Assembly: GCA_903828235.1 (NCBI GenBank)
Contig: CAIKLM010000164.1
Span: 29,713-93,712 of the forward strand
Length of the DNA: 64,000 nt
Direction: 5' to 3'
Source: an uncultured beta proteobacterium
Lineage (GTDB): Bacteria > Pseudomonadota > Gammaproteobacteria > Burkholderiales > Burkholderiaceae_C
The notes below the pieces were generated by a model. That model was not told the DNA's origin and made no database searches. It worked only from the letters and a program-made list of their open reading frames with translations. The position numbers and the translations under genes were made by a program. Positions 29,735 to 41,660 of this stretch are shown here, one piece after another (the stretch's first letter is position 1; every line of letters begins with the position of its first letter).

Positions 29735-31723
29735 ATGGCTGCCGTCCTTCGCGACGTCGAACAGGAGATCGACCGCTTCCGCGGCCGGCTGCTCGCGGCC
29801 GCCGTGTTCGTGCTGGTGCTGTTCGCGCTGGTGGCGGCGCGCCTCGTGCACCTGCAGGTGTTCCGCCACGAGGAGCTGGCCACGCAGGCCGAGGCCAACC
29901 GCATCGCCGTGGTGCCCATCGTGCCCAACCGCGGCCTCATCGTCGACCGCAACGGCATCGTGCTGGCCAGCAACTACTCGGCCTACACGCTGGAGATCGC
30001 CACGCGCGGCGTGCGCGGCGCCGGGCTCGAGGCCCTGATCGACGAGCTCGCGCAGGTGGTGGAGATCACCGCGCGCGACCGCCGCCGCTTCCGCCAGCTG
30101 CTGGGCGACATGAAGGGGGCGGAGTCGCTGCCCATCCGCAGCAAGCTCTCCGACGAGGAAGTGGCCCGCTTCACCGCGCAGAGCTTCCGCTTCCCGAACG
30201 TGGAGATCAAGGCGCGGCTGTTCCGCCACTACCCGCTGGGCGAGACCGGCAGCCACCTGCTGGGCTACATCGGGCGCATCAACGCCGCCGAGAAGGCGGC
30301 GATGGAGGAGTGGCCCGAGGAGCGCCAGAGCAACTACAAGGGCACCGAGTACGTCGGCAAGCTGGGCCTGGAGCTGGCCTACGAGCAGCCGCTGCACGGC
30401 AGCACCGGCTTCGAGGAGGTCGAGACGAGCGCCGGCGGCCGCGCCGTGCGCCGCCTGAGCAGCCACCCGCCGACGCCCGGCGACAAGCTCGTGCTGTCGG
30501 TCGACATCCGGCTGCAGGCGCTGGTGGAGCAGCTGTTCGGCGACCGCCGCGGCGCGCTGGTGGCCATCGACCCGCGCAACGGCGAGGTGCTGGCCTTCGT
30601 GAGCAAGCCCACCTTCGACCCCAACCTCTTCGTCGACGGCATCGACAGCGAGAGCTGGCGCGAGCTCAACGAGAGCATCGACAAGCCGCTGCTGAACCGG
30701 GCGCTGCGCGGCACCTACCCGCCGGGCAGCACCTTCAAGCCCTTCATGGCCATGGCGGCGCTCAACAGTGGCAAGCGCAGCGCCAGCACCGTCATCCACG
30801 ACGGGGGCAGCTTCCAGTTCGGCAACCACGTCTTCCGCAGCCACGGCGACAAGGGCCTGGGCCCGGTGGACATGCACCGCAGCATCGTCAAGAGCAGCAA
30901 CGTCTACTACTACACCCTGGCCAACGAGATGGGCGTGGACCTGATGCACGCGCAGCTCGAGCCCTTCGGCTTCGGCGTCAGGACCGGCATCGACCTCGAG
31001 CACGAGGTCGCCGGCATCCTGCCCAGCACGGAGTGGAAGCGCCGCTACTTCAAGAAGCCCGAGCAGCAGCGCTGGTACGCCGGCGAGACCATCTCGCTGG
31101 GCATCGGCCAGGGCTACAACAGCTTCACCATGCTGCAGCTGGCCAGCGCCACCGCGACGCTGGTCTCGGGCGGCCAGCGCTTCGAGCCCCGGCTGGTGCG
31201 CGAGATCGAGGACGCCATCAGCGCCCAGCGCCGGCCGGTGCCGCGCGAGGCCCGGGAGCCGCTGCCGCTGAAGCCCGAGCACGTGGAGGTCATCCGCCGC
31301 GCGCTGCAGGCCGTCACGCAGGAGGGCACCTCGACGCGGGTGTTCGCGGGGGCGCCCTACAGCAGCGGCGGCAAGACGGGCACGGCGCAGGCCGTGAGCG
31401 TGCGCCAGGGCCAGAAGTACGACGCCGCCAAGCTGGCCGAGCACCAGCGCGACCACTCCCTGTACATGGCCATGGCGCCGGCGGAGGCGCCGACGGTGGC
31501 CCTGGCCGTGGTGGTCGAGAACGCCGGCTTCGGCGCCGAGGCCGCGGCGCCCATTGCGCGGCGCGTCTTCGACTACCTGCTGCTGGGCCAGTGGCCCAGC
31601 GAGGAGGACATTGCCCTCGTGCGCGAGGGCCGCGCCGCCGCGCCCGTGGGCGCGCCGCGGCGGGCGCTCGACGTGCCCCTGCCCGGCGTGGCCCTGCCCA
31701 GCGCCGCGGTGGACGCCCGATGA
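29735..31723 (+). CDS. mrdA: Penicillin-binding protein 2, peptidoglycan transpeptidase
   Basis: Class B PBP that cross-links lateral-wall peptidoglycan in the elongasome. 662 residues: short cytoplasmic tail, one membrane anchor (about 19-41, LLAAAVFVLVLFALVAARLV), dimerisation/pedestal domain (VPNRGLIVDRNGIVLASNYS) and transpeptidase domain with the active Ser in YPPGSTFKPF, the SSN motif in IVKSSNVYYY and KTGTAQA. It follows mreD by nine bases. Its stop overlaps the rodA start (ATGA at 31720-31723), coupling the transpeptidase to its glycosyltransferase partner. Confidence 0.97.
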   Translation: MAAVLRDVEQEIDRFRGRLLAAAVFVLVLFALVAARLVHLQVFRHEELATQAEANRIAVVPIVPNRGLIVDRNGIVLASNYSAYTLEIATRGVRGAGLEALIDELAQVVEITARDRRRFRQLLGDMKGAESLPIRSKLSDEEVARFTAQSFRFPNVEIKARLFRHYPLGETGSHLLGYIGRINAAEKAAMEEWPEERQSNYKGTEYVGKLGLELAYEQPLHGSTGFEEVETSAGGRAVRRLSSHPPTPGDKLVLSVDIRLQALVEQLFGDRRGALVAIDPRNGEVLAFVSKPTFDPNLFVDGIDSESWRELNESIDKPLLNRALRGTYPPGSTFKPFMAMAALNSGKRSASTVIHDGGSFQFGNHVFRSHGDKGLGPVDMHRSIVKSSNVYYYTLANEMGVDLMHAQLEPFGFGVRTGIDLEHEVAGILPSTEWKRRYFKKPEQQRWYAGETISLGIGQGYNSFTMLQLASATATLVSGGQRFEPRLVREIEDAISAQRRPVPREAREPLPLKPEHVEVIRRALQAVTQEGTSTRVFAGAPYSSGGKTGTAQAVSVRQGQKYDAAKLAEHQRDHSLYMAMAPAEAPTVALAVVVENAGFGAEAAAPIARRVFDYLLLGQWPSEEDIALVREGRAAAPVGAPRRALDVPLPGVALPSAAVDAR

Positions 31724-32877
31724 ACGCCGTCTTCGAGCAGGCCGCGTGGCCGCGCCGCGCCGCGCGCGTGTTCGCGGGCTTCGACGGGCCGCTGTTCCTG
31801 GCCATCGGGCTGCTGGCCGTGATCGGGCTGGTGGTGATGTACTCCGCCGGCTTCGACAGCGGCACGCGCTTCGCCGACCACGGCCGCAACATGCTGATCG
31901 CGCTGGGCGTGATCTTCCTCGTGGCCCAGGTGCCGCCGCAAAAGCTGGAGCGCCTGGCCGTGCCGCTGTACGTGCTGGGCGTGGTGCTGCTGCTGGCGGT
32001 GGAGTTCTTCGGCGTCACGCGCAAGGGCGCCACGCGCTGGCTGGACGTGGGCGTGACGGTGATCCAGCCCAGCGAGATCCTGAAGATCGCGCTGCCGCTG
32101 ATGCTGGCCTGGTGGTTCCAGAAGCGAGAGGGCCAGCTGCGCGTGGCCGACTTCCTGGTGGCCGCGCTGCTGCTGGCGGTGCCGGTGCTGCTGATCGCCA
32201 AGCAGCCCGACCTCGGTACCGCGCTGCTGGTGATGGCGGCGGGCGTGTTCGTGATCTTCTTCGCCGGGCTCAGCTGGCGGCTGGTGGTGCCGGTGCTGGT
32301 GCTCATCGTGGTGGGCATCGTCACCATCGTCGCGATGGGCGACGCCTGGTGCCAGCCCGGCGTGGAGTGGATCGGCCTGCGCGAGTACCAGAAGACCCGC
32401 GTCTGCACGCTGCTCGACCCGACGAAGGACCCGCTCGGCAAGGGCTTCCACATCCTGCAGGGCATGATCGCCATCGGCTCCGGCGGCCTGGCGGGCAAGG
32501 GCTTCATGCAGGGCACGCAGACGCACCTGGAGTTCATCCCCGAGCGCACCACCGACTTCATCTTCGCCGCGCTGAGCGAGGAGTTCGGCCTGGCCGGCGT
32601 GCTGGTGCTGCTGGCGGCGTTCGTGTTCCTGATCTTCCGCGGCCTGATGATCGCCGCCGAGGCGCCCACGGTCTTCTCGCGGCTGCTGGCCGGCGCGGTG
32701 ACGATGAGCATCTTCACCTACGCCTTCGTCAACATGGGCATGGTCAGCGGCATCCTGCCGGTGGTGGGCGTGCCGCTGCCCTTCGTGAGCTACGGCGGCA
32801 CGGCCATGGTGACCATGGGCCTGGGCCTGGGCATCCTGATGTCCGTGGCCCGCAGCAAGCGGCTCATGCAGAGCTGA
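31720..32877 (+). CDS. rodA: Peptidoglycan glycosyltransferase RodA (SEDS family)
   Basis: Polymerises lipid II into glycan strands together with PBP2. 385 residues with about ten membrane helices. SEDS marks are RKGATRWLDVG, IQPSEILKIALPLML, KQPDLGTALLV, a large periplasmic loop (about 205-255, GLREYQKTRVCTLLDPTKD, LGKGFHILQ), ERTTDFIFAALSEEFGL with the catalytic-region acidic residues, and LPFVSYGGTAM. The last gene of the mre operon. Its final 14 bases overlap the 3' end of the convergent histidine kinase gene, so no intergenic terminator can exist here. Confidence 0.97.
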   Translation: MNAVFEQAAWPRRAARVFAGFDGPLFLAIGLLAVIGLVVMYSAGFDSGTRFADHGRNMLIALGVIFLVAQVPPQKLERLAVPLYVLGVVLLLAVEFFGVTRKGATRWLDVGVTVIQPSEILKIALPLMLAWWFQKREGQLRVADFLVAALLLAVPVLLIAKQPDLGTALLVMAAGVFVIFFAGLSWRLVVPVLVLIVVGIVTIVAMGDAWCQPGVEWIGLREYQKTRVCTLLDPTKDPLGKGFHILQGMIAIGSGGLAGKGFMQGTQTHLEFIPERTTDFIFAALSEEFGLAGVLVLLAAFVFLIFRGLMIAAEAPTVFSRLLAGAVTMSIFTYAFVNMGMVSGILPVVGVPLPFVSYGGTAMVTMGLGLGILMSVARSKRLMQS

Positions 32878-34396
32878 CCGCGGCCGGCGGCGGCGCCAGC
32901 GGGAAGCGCACCGTGAACAGGGCCCCGGGCGTCGCGGCGCCGGGGCCGGCGTGGCGCGGCCGGGCGTCGGCCAGCGTGACCGTGCCGCCGTGGCGCTGCA
33001 CGATCTCCAGCACGATGGCCAGGCCCAGGCCGCTGCCATCGACCTGCGTGCCCAGGGCGCGGTAGAAGGGCCGGAACACGGCATCGCGTTCGGCCAGCGG
33101 GATGCCGGGGCCGGTGTCCTCGACCTGCAGCACCACGACCTGGCCGAAGGGGTCGGGCACCACGCGCGCCGTCACCGTGCCGCCGGCCGGCGTGTACTGC
33201 AGCGCGTTGTCCACGAGGTTGCGCACCAGCTCGCCCAGCAGCACCGGCTCGCCGAGCAGCATCAATCCGGCGGGCGGCGCGTCGTCGTCGGGGCCTTCGT
33301 AGCCGAGGTCGATGCGGCGGTCCATCGCCTTGGCGACGAAGTCGCGCACCACCGACCGCACCAGCGCCGCCAGGTTCACCGGGCGGTGCTGCAGCACCTG
33401 GCCGGCGGCGGCGTCGGCGCGCGCCATCACCAGCAGCTGGTTGACCATGTGCGCGGCGCGCTGCGTCGACACCGCGATCTGCTTCAGCGAGTGCGTCATC
33501 GTCTCGGCGTCCCCGCGCCCGGCCGCGATGTCGCGCGCGGCCAGCTCGGCCTGCATGCGCAGGCCGGCCAGCGGCGTCTTCAGCTGGTGCGCCGCGTCGG
33601 CCAGGAAGTGGCGCTGCGCCGCGATGGTGTGGTCCAGCCGCTGCAGCAGGTCGTTGATGGAGTCCACCAGCGGGGCCACTTCGTCGGGCACGCCGCCGGT
33701 CTCGATGGGGCTGAGGTCGGTGCTGTCGCGGCGGCGGATGCGCTGCTGCACGTCGGCCAGGGGGCGGATGCCGCGCGCCAGCGCCAGCCACACCAGCAGC
33801 ACCGCCACCGGCAGGATCACGAACTGGGGCAGCAGCACGCCCTTGATGATCTCGGTGGCCAGGCGCGAGCGCTTGCCCAGCGTCTCGGCCACCTGCACCA
33901 GGGCGTCGCCTTCGCCGTCCCCCGGCAGGGCCAGCCAGGCCACGCGCACCGGCTCGTCGCCCAGCAACTCGTCGCGGAACTGCACGCCGTTGGCGTCGGG
34001 CCGCGCGCCCTGGGCGGAAAAGGCGTCGCTGTCCGTGGGCAGGGCCAGGCGCGCGTCGCCGGCCACCAGCTGGCCGCGCGTGCCCAGCACCTGGAAGAAC
34101 GCGAAGTCGCCGTCCTCCTCGCTGCCCAGCAGCGTCAGCGCCGTGCGCTCCAGGGCAGCGCGCAGGTCGGGCGAGGCCGCCCCGTCGGCGGCGATCACCT
34201 GGACCGAGGCCTGCCGCGCCAGCGCCAGCGCCGCCTCGGCGAGCTCGCGGTCGTAGGGCCGGTTGGCGATGCCCTGGGCCACCAGCCACGTCAGCCCCAG
34301 GCTCATCGGCCACAGCAGCAGCAGCGGCGCGAGCATCCAGTCGAGGATCTCGCCGAACAGCGAACGCTGCTCGACGCGGCGCCGCGGGTCAGGCAC
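32864..34396 (-). CDS. TctE/QseC-type sensor histidine kinase
   Basis: About 510 residues from the GTG at 34396. Two membrane segments (about 24-42, LAPLLLLWPMSLGLTWLVA, and 176-195, LPQFVILPVAVLLVWLALA) flank a periplasmic domain of the 2CSK_N type. A HAMP-like stretch follows, then HisKA (FLADAAHQLKTPLAGLRMQ, phospho-accepting His), the N box LVRNLVDNALQYTP, and G boxes VEDTGPGIP and GSGLGLAIV. The start is uncertain: upstream sequence stays open to the regulator stop, and only GTG or a non-standard CTG is available. The gene follows the regulator by 35 bases. TctE senses tricarboxylates and QseC other signals; the ligand here is unknown. Confidence 0.85.
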   Translation of the reverse strand: MPDPRRRVEQRSLFGEILDWMLAPLLLLWPMSLGLTWLVAQGIANRPYDRELAEAALALARQASVQVIAADGAASPDLRAALERTALTLLGSEEDGDFAFFQVLGTRGQLVAGDARLALPTDSDAFSAQGARPDANGVQFRDELLGDEPVRVAWLALPGDGEGDALVQVAETLGKRSRLATEIIKGVLLPQFVILPVAVLLVWLALARGIRPLADVQQRIRRRDSTDLSPIETGGVPDEVAPLVDSINDLLQRLDHTIAAQRHFLADAAHQLKTPLAGLRMQAELAARDIAAGRGDAETMTHSLKQIAVSTQRAAHMVNQLLVMARADAAAGQVLQHRPVNLAALVRSVVRDFVAKAMDRRIDLGYEGPDDDAPPAGLMLLGEPVLLGELVRNLVDNALQYTPAGGTVTARVVPDPFGQVVVLQVEDTGPGIPLAERDAVFRPFYRALGTQVDGSGLGLAIVLEIVQRHGGTVTLADARPRHAGPGAATPGALFTVRFPLAPPPAAVSSA

Positions 34397-34431
34397 GGCG
34401 GGCTGCGGCCGGCGGGCGCGGGCGGGTGCCG

Positions 34432-35103
34432 TCAGGTTGCAATCTTCTCGAGGCAGTACCCGAGGCCGCGCACGGTGGCGATGCGCACCGGCCCCTGCTC
34501 GATCTTCTTGCGCAGCCGGTGGATGTAGACCTCGATGGCGTTGTTGCTGACCTCTTCGCCCCACTCGCACAGGCGCTCGACGAGCTGGTCCTTGCTGACC
34601 AGGCGGCCGGCGCGCTGGAGCAGCACCTCGAGCAGGCTGAGCTCGCGTGCCGACAGCTCGACCATCTGGTCGTTCAGGTAGGCCACGCGCCCGGTCGCGT
34701 CGAAGGTCAGCGGGCCGTGCTTGAGCAGGCTGCTGGCGGTGCCCAGCCCGCGCCGCGTGAGGGCGCGCACGCGCGCCTCGAGCTCCTGCAGCGAGAACGG
34801 CTTGGCCATGTAGTCGTCGGCGCCGAGGTCGAGGCCCTTGACGCGCTGCTCCACGCTGTCGGCCGCGGTGAGGATCAGCACCGGCACCGCGCTGCCGCGC
34901 GCGCGCAGCTTGCGCAGCACCTCGAAGCCGTGCATCTTGGGCAGGCCCAGGTCGAGGATGACGAGGTCGAACTCGTGCGCCGCCAGGGCGCCGTCGGCCT
35001 CGGTGCCGCTGCCGACCTGGTCGACGGCGTAGCCCGAGGAGCGCAGGCTGCGCAGCAACCCGTCAGCCAGCACCTGGTCGTCTTCGGCGATGAGGATTCT
35101 CAT
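34432..35103 (-). CDS. OmpR/TctD-type response regulator
   Basis: 223-residue regulator. The receiver has [10 protein letters not shown], the phospho-Asp in [10 protein letters not shown], the Thr in ILTAAD and the Lys in YMAKPFS. A winged-helix Trans_reg_C domain (about 128-220) carries [43 protein letters not shown] (recognition helix, given in parts) and [10 protein letters not shown]. It is transcribed with the kinase that follows and diverges from recA, 224 bases between starts. The pair beside recA is a common arrangement in Burkholderiales, without proof of a functional tie to DNA repair. Confidence 0.92.
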   Translation of the reverse strand: MRILIAEDDQVLADGLLRSLRSSGYAVDQVGSGTEADGALAAHEFDLVILDLGLPKMHGFEVLRKLRARGSAVPVLILTAADSVEQRVKGLDLGADDYMAKPFSLQELEARVRALTRRGLGTASSLLKHGPLTFDATGRVAYLNDQMVELSARELSLLEVLLQRAGRLVSKDQLVERLCEWGEEVSNNAIEVYIHRLRKKIEQGPVRIATVRGLGYCLEKIAT

Positions 35104-35263
35104 GGAGTGTCTCCTACGGCTTGCTGGAGCTCCGGGCTCGAGAGGGCGCGGTTGGTCGATTCTAGGCAGCAGGGTGACGCGAGCCGGGGCCGCCGTCAAG
35201 GCGGCGGACCCGCGCCGCGGCGTCCCGCCGCCGGGCGCCCGCGGCCGGGGGCCACCGAAAGAG

Positions 35264-35294
35264 CTGTACGCCCATCCAGCCTTTTGGCTATCAT
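35264..35294 (+). promoter_or_regulatory. Putative LexA (SOS) box and -10 element of recA
   Basis: CTGTACGCCCATCCAG (35264-35279) fits the LexA consensus CTGT-N8-ACAG with one mismatch in the right half-site. TATCAT (35289-35294) is a fair -10 hexamer; the LexA site overlaps the -35 position, where a bound repressor would block RNA polymerase. AGGAG at about 35318 is the ribosome-binding site before the GTG at 35328. SOS control of recA is well established; the site itself is read by eye. Confidence 0.7.
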
Positions 35295-35327
35295 CGCGTC
35301 CAGAATCCACCCACCCAGGAGAGCCCC

Positions 35328-36345
<1,018 letters not shown>

Positions 36346-36368
<23 letters not shown>

Positions 36369-37008
36369 GCCCGCGGGCCGGGCCGAGGGCGGCTCGCCGC
36401 CGCGGCCGGCCGACGGGCCCACGCCGGCCGCGCTGAAGTCGCGCGCGCTGCGCTGGCTGGCGCAGCGCGACCACAGCCGGGCCGAGCTCGAGCGCAAGCT
36501 GCTCACGCACGCCCGGGCGCTGGCGCGGCTGGCCGAGGCGGCGGCCGCGGCGCAGCCCGGGCCCGCCGGCCCGCCCGGCGTGCTGGACGCGTTCGACGCG
36601 TCCGATCCTGAAGCCGCCTTCCCCGACAGTCTGCTGCGCCAGCGCATCGCCGCCGTCGTTGACGGCCTGGCCGCGGCCGGGCTGATGAACGAGCCGCGCA
36701 TGGCCGAATCGCTGCTGGCCGCCAAGGCGCCGCGGCTTGGCGAGCGCCGGCTGCGCCAGCTGATGCAGCAGCGCGGCCTGCAGCCCGCCCTCGTGGACGC
36801 CACCGTGCAGCAGGCCCGCGGCACCGAGCTCGAGCGCGCGCAGGCGCTGTGGCAGCGCCGCTTCGGCAGCCCGGGCGCCACGCCGGCCGAGCGCGCGCGG
36901 CAGATGCGCTTCCTGGCCGGCCGCGGCTTCGGCGGCGACGTCATCCGCCGTGTCGTGCGCGGCGCGCCCGACGACGACGAGCCGCCGCTGGCCGACGAAC
37001 CCGCCTGA
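36346..37008 (+). CDS. recX: Regulatory protein RecX
   Basis: Modulator of RecA filament growth, about 220 residues of three-helix RecX repeats. Recognisable parts: [25 protein letters not shown], given here as [41 protein letters not shown]; and [13 protein letters not shown], with a C-terminal [15 protein letters not shown]. An Ala/Pro insertion (about residues 65-90) lengthens the first inter-repeat loop. No ATG is available near the expected start; the GTG at 36346, overlapping the end of recA by 23 bases, is the best candidate. Start uncertain, identity firm. Confidence 0.85.
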
Positions 37009-37138
37009 GCGCGCCGCGCCGCCGCCGGGCGCCCGTCGCGCCGTGCCGCGCCGTCAGCTTCGTGCCGGAATGTGCGTGCTACATTCGCGCCCGCCCGTTG
37101 CTGCGCCGCCGCATCGGCTTCGTAGTCAGCCCTTGCCG

Positions 37139-37711
37139 ATGAGCCTTCCACCCGCGGCGCCGACGCGCCAGCTCAAGCACCGCCGCCAGATCGACGTGCA
37201 GGTGTTCGCGCGCGACGACGGGCTCTGGGAGGTCGATGCCACGGTCTTCGACGCCAAGACCCGCGTCGCGCAGATGTCCGACGGCCCGCGCCCGCCCGGC
37301 GCCCCCATCCACGACATGCTGCTGCGGCTGGTGGTGACGCGCGAGCTCGACATCGTCGAGGCCGGCTCCGAGACGCGCGCGATGCCCTACCCCGGCATCT
37401 GCAGCGAGCACGGCGACGCCTACCGCCGCCTGGTGGGCCTGAACCTGCTGAAGAACTTCCACCGCGAGGTGCGCGCGCGCCTGGGCGGCGTGCAGGCCTG
37501 CACCCACCTCACCGAACTGGCCCAGGTGCTGCCCACGGCCGTGGTGCAGGGCTTCGCCGGCGAGGTGATCGACACCCGCGGCACCGCCGACGGCGCGGCG
37601 CAGCCCTTCCAGCTCGACCGCTGCCACGCGCTGCGCACCGACGGCCCGGCCGTGCGCGAGTTCTACCCGCGCTGGTACCGCCCGGCGCCCGCCGCGGCCC
37701 CCGATTCCTGA
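37139..37711 (+). CDS. DUF2889 family protein
   Basis: 190-residue cytoplasmic protein of unknown function. It opens with [21 protein letters not shown] (quoted in part as [18 protein letters not shown]), and later has [35 protein letters not shown] and [13 protein letters not shown] with conserved His and Cys residues that could bind metal. It lies between recX and sucC, a position often seen in Comamonadaceae. No role is assigned. The 130-base gap before it holds only GC-rich sequence with a possible TACATT at 37080-37085. Confidence 0.82.
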   Translation: MSLPPAAPTRQLKHRRQIDVQVFARDDGLWEVDATVFDAKTRVAQMSDGPRPPGAPIHDMLLRLVVTRELDIVEAGSETRAMPYPGICSEHGDAYRRLVGLNLLKNFHREVRARLGGVQACTHLTELAQVLPTAVVQGFAGEVIDTRGTADGAAQPFQLDRCHALRTDGPAVREFYPRWYRPAPAAAPDS

Positions 37712-37748
37712 CCCCGACGACCATCCCAGACCCTCGCGAGGAGGCGAC

Positions 37749-38909
<1,161 letters not shown>

Positions 38910-38925
38910 GCCCGGAGCACCAGAC

Positions 38926-39819
38926 ATGTCGATCTACATCAACAAGGACACGCGCGTCATCACGCAGGGCATCACCGGCAAGACGGGCCAGTTCCACACC
39001 AAGGGCTGCCAGGCCTACGCCAATGGCAAGGCCTGCTTCGTGGCCGGCGTCAACCCCAAGAAGGCCGGCGAGAGCTTCGAGGGCATCCCCATCCACGCCA
39101 GCGTGGCCGACGCCAAGGCCGCCACCGGCGCCACCGTCAGCGTGATCTACGTGCCGCCCGCGGGCGCGGCCGACGCCATCTGGGAGGCCGTGCAGGCCGA
39201 CCTCGACCTCGTCATCTGCATCACCGAGGGCATCCCGGTGAAGGACATGCTGATGGTGCGCAACCGGATGAAGCAGAAGGAGGCCGCCGGCGGCAAGAAG
39301 ACGCTGCTGCTGGGCCCCAACTGCCCGGGCCTGATCACGCCCGAGGAGATCAAGATCGGCATCATGCCGGGCCACATCCACCGCAAGGGCCGCATCGGCG
39401 TGGTCAGCCGCTCGGGCACGCTCACCTACGAGGCCGTGGCGCAACTCACCGAGATCGGCCTGGGCCAGAGCAGCGCGGTCGGCATCGGCGGCGACCCGAT
39501 CAACGGCCTGAAGCACATCGACGTGATGCAGGCCTTCAACGACGACCCCGACACCGACGCCGTGATCATGATCGGCGAGATCGGCGGCCCCGACGAGGCC
39601 GAGGCCGCCCGCTGGTGCAAGGCCAACATGAAGAAGCCCATCGTCGGCTTCATCGCCGGCGTCACTGCGCCGCCGGGCAAGCGAATGGGCCACGCCGGCG
39701 CGCTCATCTCGGGTGGCGCCGACACCGCCGACGCCAAGCTGGCCATCATGGAGGAGTGCGGCTTCAAGGTCACGCGCAACCCGTCCGAGATGGGCCGGCT
39801 GCTGAAGTCGCTGCTCTGA
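38926..39819 (+). CDS. sucD: Succinyl-CoA ligase alpha subunit
   Basis: Carries the phosphohistidine of succinyl-CoA synthetase. 297 residues: Rossmann CoA-binding domain ([19 protein letters not shown]), [50 protein letters not shown], and the active His in [11 protein letters not shown]. Co-transcribed with sucC. Confidence 0.97.
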   Translation: MSIYINKDTRVITQGITGKTGQFHTKGCQAYANGKACFVAGVNPKKAGESFEGIPIHASVADAKAATGATVSVIYVPPAGAADAIWEAVQADLDLVICITEGIPVKDMLMVRNRMKQKEAAGGKKTLLLGPNCPGLITPEEIKIGIMPGHIHRKGRIGVVSRSGTLTYEAVAQLTEIGLGQSSAVGIGGDPINGLKHIDVMQAFNDDPDTDAVIMIGEIGGPDEAEAARWCKANMKKPIVGFIAGVTAPPGKRMGHAGALISGGADTADAKLAIMEECGFKVTRNPSEMGRLLKSLL

Positions 39820-39865
39820 GCGGGGGCGCGAGGGTCCGAAAGGGCCCGAGCGCGCGGCAAAGGCC

Positions 39866-39887
39866 TGCCGGCGATTCCCCGCCGGCA
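39866..39887 (+). terminator. Hairpin downstream of sucCD
   Basis: TGCCGGCG (39866-39873) and CGCCGGCA (39880-39887) form a perfect eight-base stem around ATTCCC, 46 bases after the sucD stop. No T-run follows, so it may be an mRNA-stabilising structure rather than a terminator. TACACT at 39959-39964 could be a -10 element for the next gene, without a clear -35. Confidence 0.4.
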
Positions 39888-39993
39888 AGCGCGGCCGCGG
39901 GCTCGTCGGCGCAGGCGGCATCTGTAGTTCCCGCAGAAATAACCCCAGGCCGCGCAAGTACACTGGCCGGCGAACCCTGCCGAGACCCGCGCC

Positions 39994-40728
39994 ATGGAAG
40001 CCCTGTCGAGCCCTGAATTCTGGATCGCCGTCGGTCAGATCATCATGATCGACATCCTGCTGGGCGGCGACAACGCGGTCGTGATCGCCCTGGCCTGCCG
40101 CCAGTTGCCGCCCGCGCAACGCACCAAGGGCATCATCTGGGGCACGGCCGGCGCCATCGTGCTGCGCGTGATCCTGATCTTCTTCGCGCTCACGCTGCTG
40201 GCGATCCCCTACCTCAAGCTCGTCGGCGCCATCCTGCTGGTGTGGATCGGCGTCAAGCTGCTGGCGCCCGAGGAGGACGGCCACGGCGACATCCAGGCCT
40301 CTGACAAGCTCTGGGCCGCGGTGAAGACGGTGATCGTGGCCGACCTGGTGATGAGCGTCGACAACGTCATCGCCATCGCCGGTGCCGCCGAGAGCGCCGG
40401 GCAGCACCAGATGGGCCTGGTGATCTTCGGCCTGCTGGTCTCGATCCCGATCATCGTCTGGGGCAGCCAGCTCGTGATCAAGCTGATGGACCGCTTCCCG
40501 GCGATCATCGTCGTGGGCGGCATGCTGCTGGGCTGGATCGCCGGCACCATGGCCGTCACGGACCCCGGCATCCTGCCGTTCCTGCCCACCACGCCGGCCG
40601 AGAAGCCGGGTGCCTTGCCGGTCGTCTCGGACCTGCTGCGCTACGGCGCCGGGCTGGCGGGTGCCCTGCTGGTGCTGGCCATTGGCCAGGCCGTGAAGCG
40701 GCGGCACCGGACGCAAGCCGCCGCCTGA
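39994..40728 (+). CDS. TerC family integral membrane protein (YjbE-like)
   Basis: 244-residue protein with about seven membrane helices. The paired acidic motifs DILLGGDNAVVIALA (helix 1) and DLVMSVDNVIAIAGA (middle) are the TerC hallmarks, thought to bind divalent metal in manganese or calcium export. A cytoplasmic loop (about 90-105) is charged, and the C-terminus KRRHRTQ is basic. Its place after sucCD is conserved in many relatives. No yybP-ykoY riboswitch-like sequence was recognised in the 174-base gap upstream. Confidence 0.9.
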   Translation: MEALSSPEFWIAVGQIIMIDILLGGDNAVVIALACRQLPPAQRTKGIIWGTAGAIVLRVILIFFALTLLAIPYLKLVGAILLVWIGVKLLAPEEDGHGDIQASDKLWAAVKTVIVADLVMSVDNVIAIAGAAESAGQHQMGLVIFGLLVSIPIIVWGSQLVIKLMDRFPAIIVVGGMLLGWIAGTMAVTDPGILPFLPTTPAEKPGALPVVSDLLRYGAGLAGALLVLAIGQAVKRRHRTQAAA

Positions 40729-40741
40729 GAGGCGTGCGCCC

Positions 40742-41572
40742 GTGCCCGCGCCGCTGGCTGCAGGCGCCGCGGTGGCGGGCTGGCGGCTGTTGCGGCCCCT
40801 GGGCGCCGGCGCCCAGAGCCAGGTCTGGCTGGCCCGACAGGACGACGCGTTCGCGGCGCTGAAGTTGCAGCCCCTGCCCGCCGGCCCGGGCCAGGCGGCG
40901 GCGGCCGAGGCCTTCCTGCGCGCCGCGAGCCTGGCGCGCGGGCTGCACCACCCGGCCATCGTGGCGGTCTGGGATGCCGGCGTCGCCGGCGACGACGGCA
41001 CGCTGGCCTGGCTGGCGATGGAGCCCGTGCCGGGCAGCGACCTGCAGCGCTACACCCGCGAGCCCCGCCTGCTGCCCGAGCCCGTGGTGCTGCGCGTGCT
41101 GCAGCGCGTGGCCGCCGGGCTGGCCCACGCGCACGCGCAGGGCGTGCTGCACCGCGACCTCAAGCCCGCCAACGTCATCGTCAACTGGGCCGACGATGCG
41201 GTGCGCATCGTCGACTTCGGGCTCGCCCGCGGCCTGGGCCCTGGCCACACCGTCACCGGCGTCGTGCCCGGCACGCCGGCCTACATGGCGCCCGAGCAGC
41301 TGGCTGGCGCCGAGCCCGATGCGCGCGCCGACCTCTACGCCCTGGGCGCGATGGCCTTCGAGCTGCTGGCCGGCCGCCGCCCGCACGAGGCCGGCACGAT
41401 GGGCGAGCTGCTGCGGCGCGTCGCGCAGGAGCCGGCGCCGGACCTGCTGCAGCTGCGCCCGGGCATCACCCCGGCGCTGGCGGCGCTGGTGGCGCGCCTG
41501 CTGTCGCGCTCGCGCGCCGGCAGGCCGGCGGACGCGGCGGCGGTGGCCGACGAGCTCGCGGCGCTGCCGTAG
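40742..41572 (+). CDS. Soluble Hanks-type Ser/Thr protein kinase
   Basis: 276 residues consisting of a kinase domain alone, with no membrane segment or PASTA repeats. Glycine loop LGAGAQSQVWLA, catalytic Lys41 (AALKLQ), the HRDLKPANVIV loop (Asp139, Asn144), DFG at 158-160 (VDFGLA), an activation segment with TVTGVVPGTPAYMAPEQ and DLYALGAMAFELL are all intact, so it should be active. The start is GTG, 13 bases after the TerC stop. A PP2C phosphatase and an FHA protein follow on the same strand, giving a writer, eraser and reader of phosphothreonine. Confidence 0.9.
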   Translation: MPAPLAAGAAVAGWRLLRPLGAGAQSQVWLARQDDAFAALKLQPLPAGPGQAAAAEAFLRAASLARGLHHPAIVAVWDAGVAGDDGTLAWLAMEPVPGSDLQRYTREPRLLPEPVVLRVLQRVAAGLAHAHAQGVLHRDLKPANVIVNWADDAVRIVDFGLARGLGPGHTVTGVVPGTPAYMAPEQLAGAEPDARADLYALGAMAFELLAGRRPHEAGTMGELLRRVAQEPAPDLLQLRPGITPALAALVARLLSRSRAGRPADAAAVADELAALP

Positions 41573-41660
41573 GGCGGGCCTCCGTCACGCCGGACGGGTT
41601 CGCATGACCCATGACGAGAGGCTTTCCGTTGCACAATCCGCCCCCTCGCCCCTTTGCCCG

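Noticed and set aside
36369..36420. Separate recX start after the recA stop
   Set aside because: No ATG, GTG or TTG occurs in the recX frame in this interval, so the start must overlap recA.
39820..39993. Possible manganese riboswitch ahead of the TerC gene
   Set aside because: TerC genes are often under yybP-ykoY control, but the conserved core elements of that riboswitch are not recognisable here.
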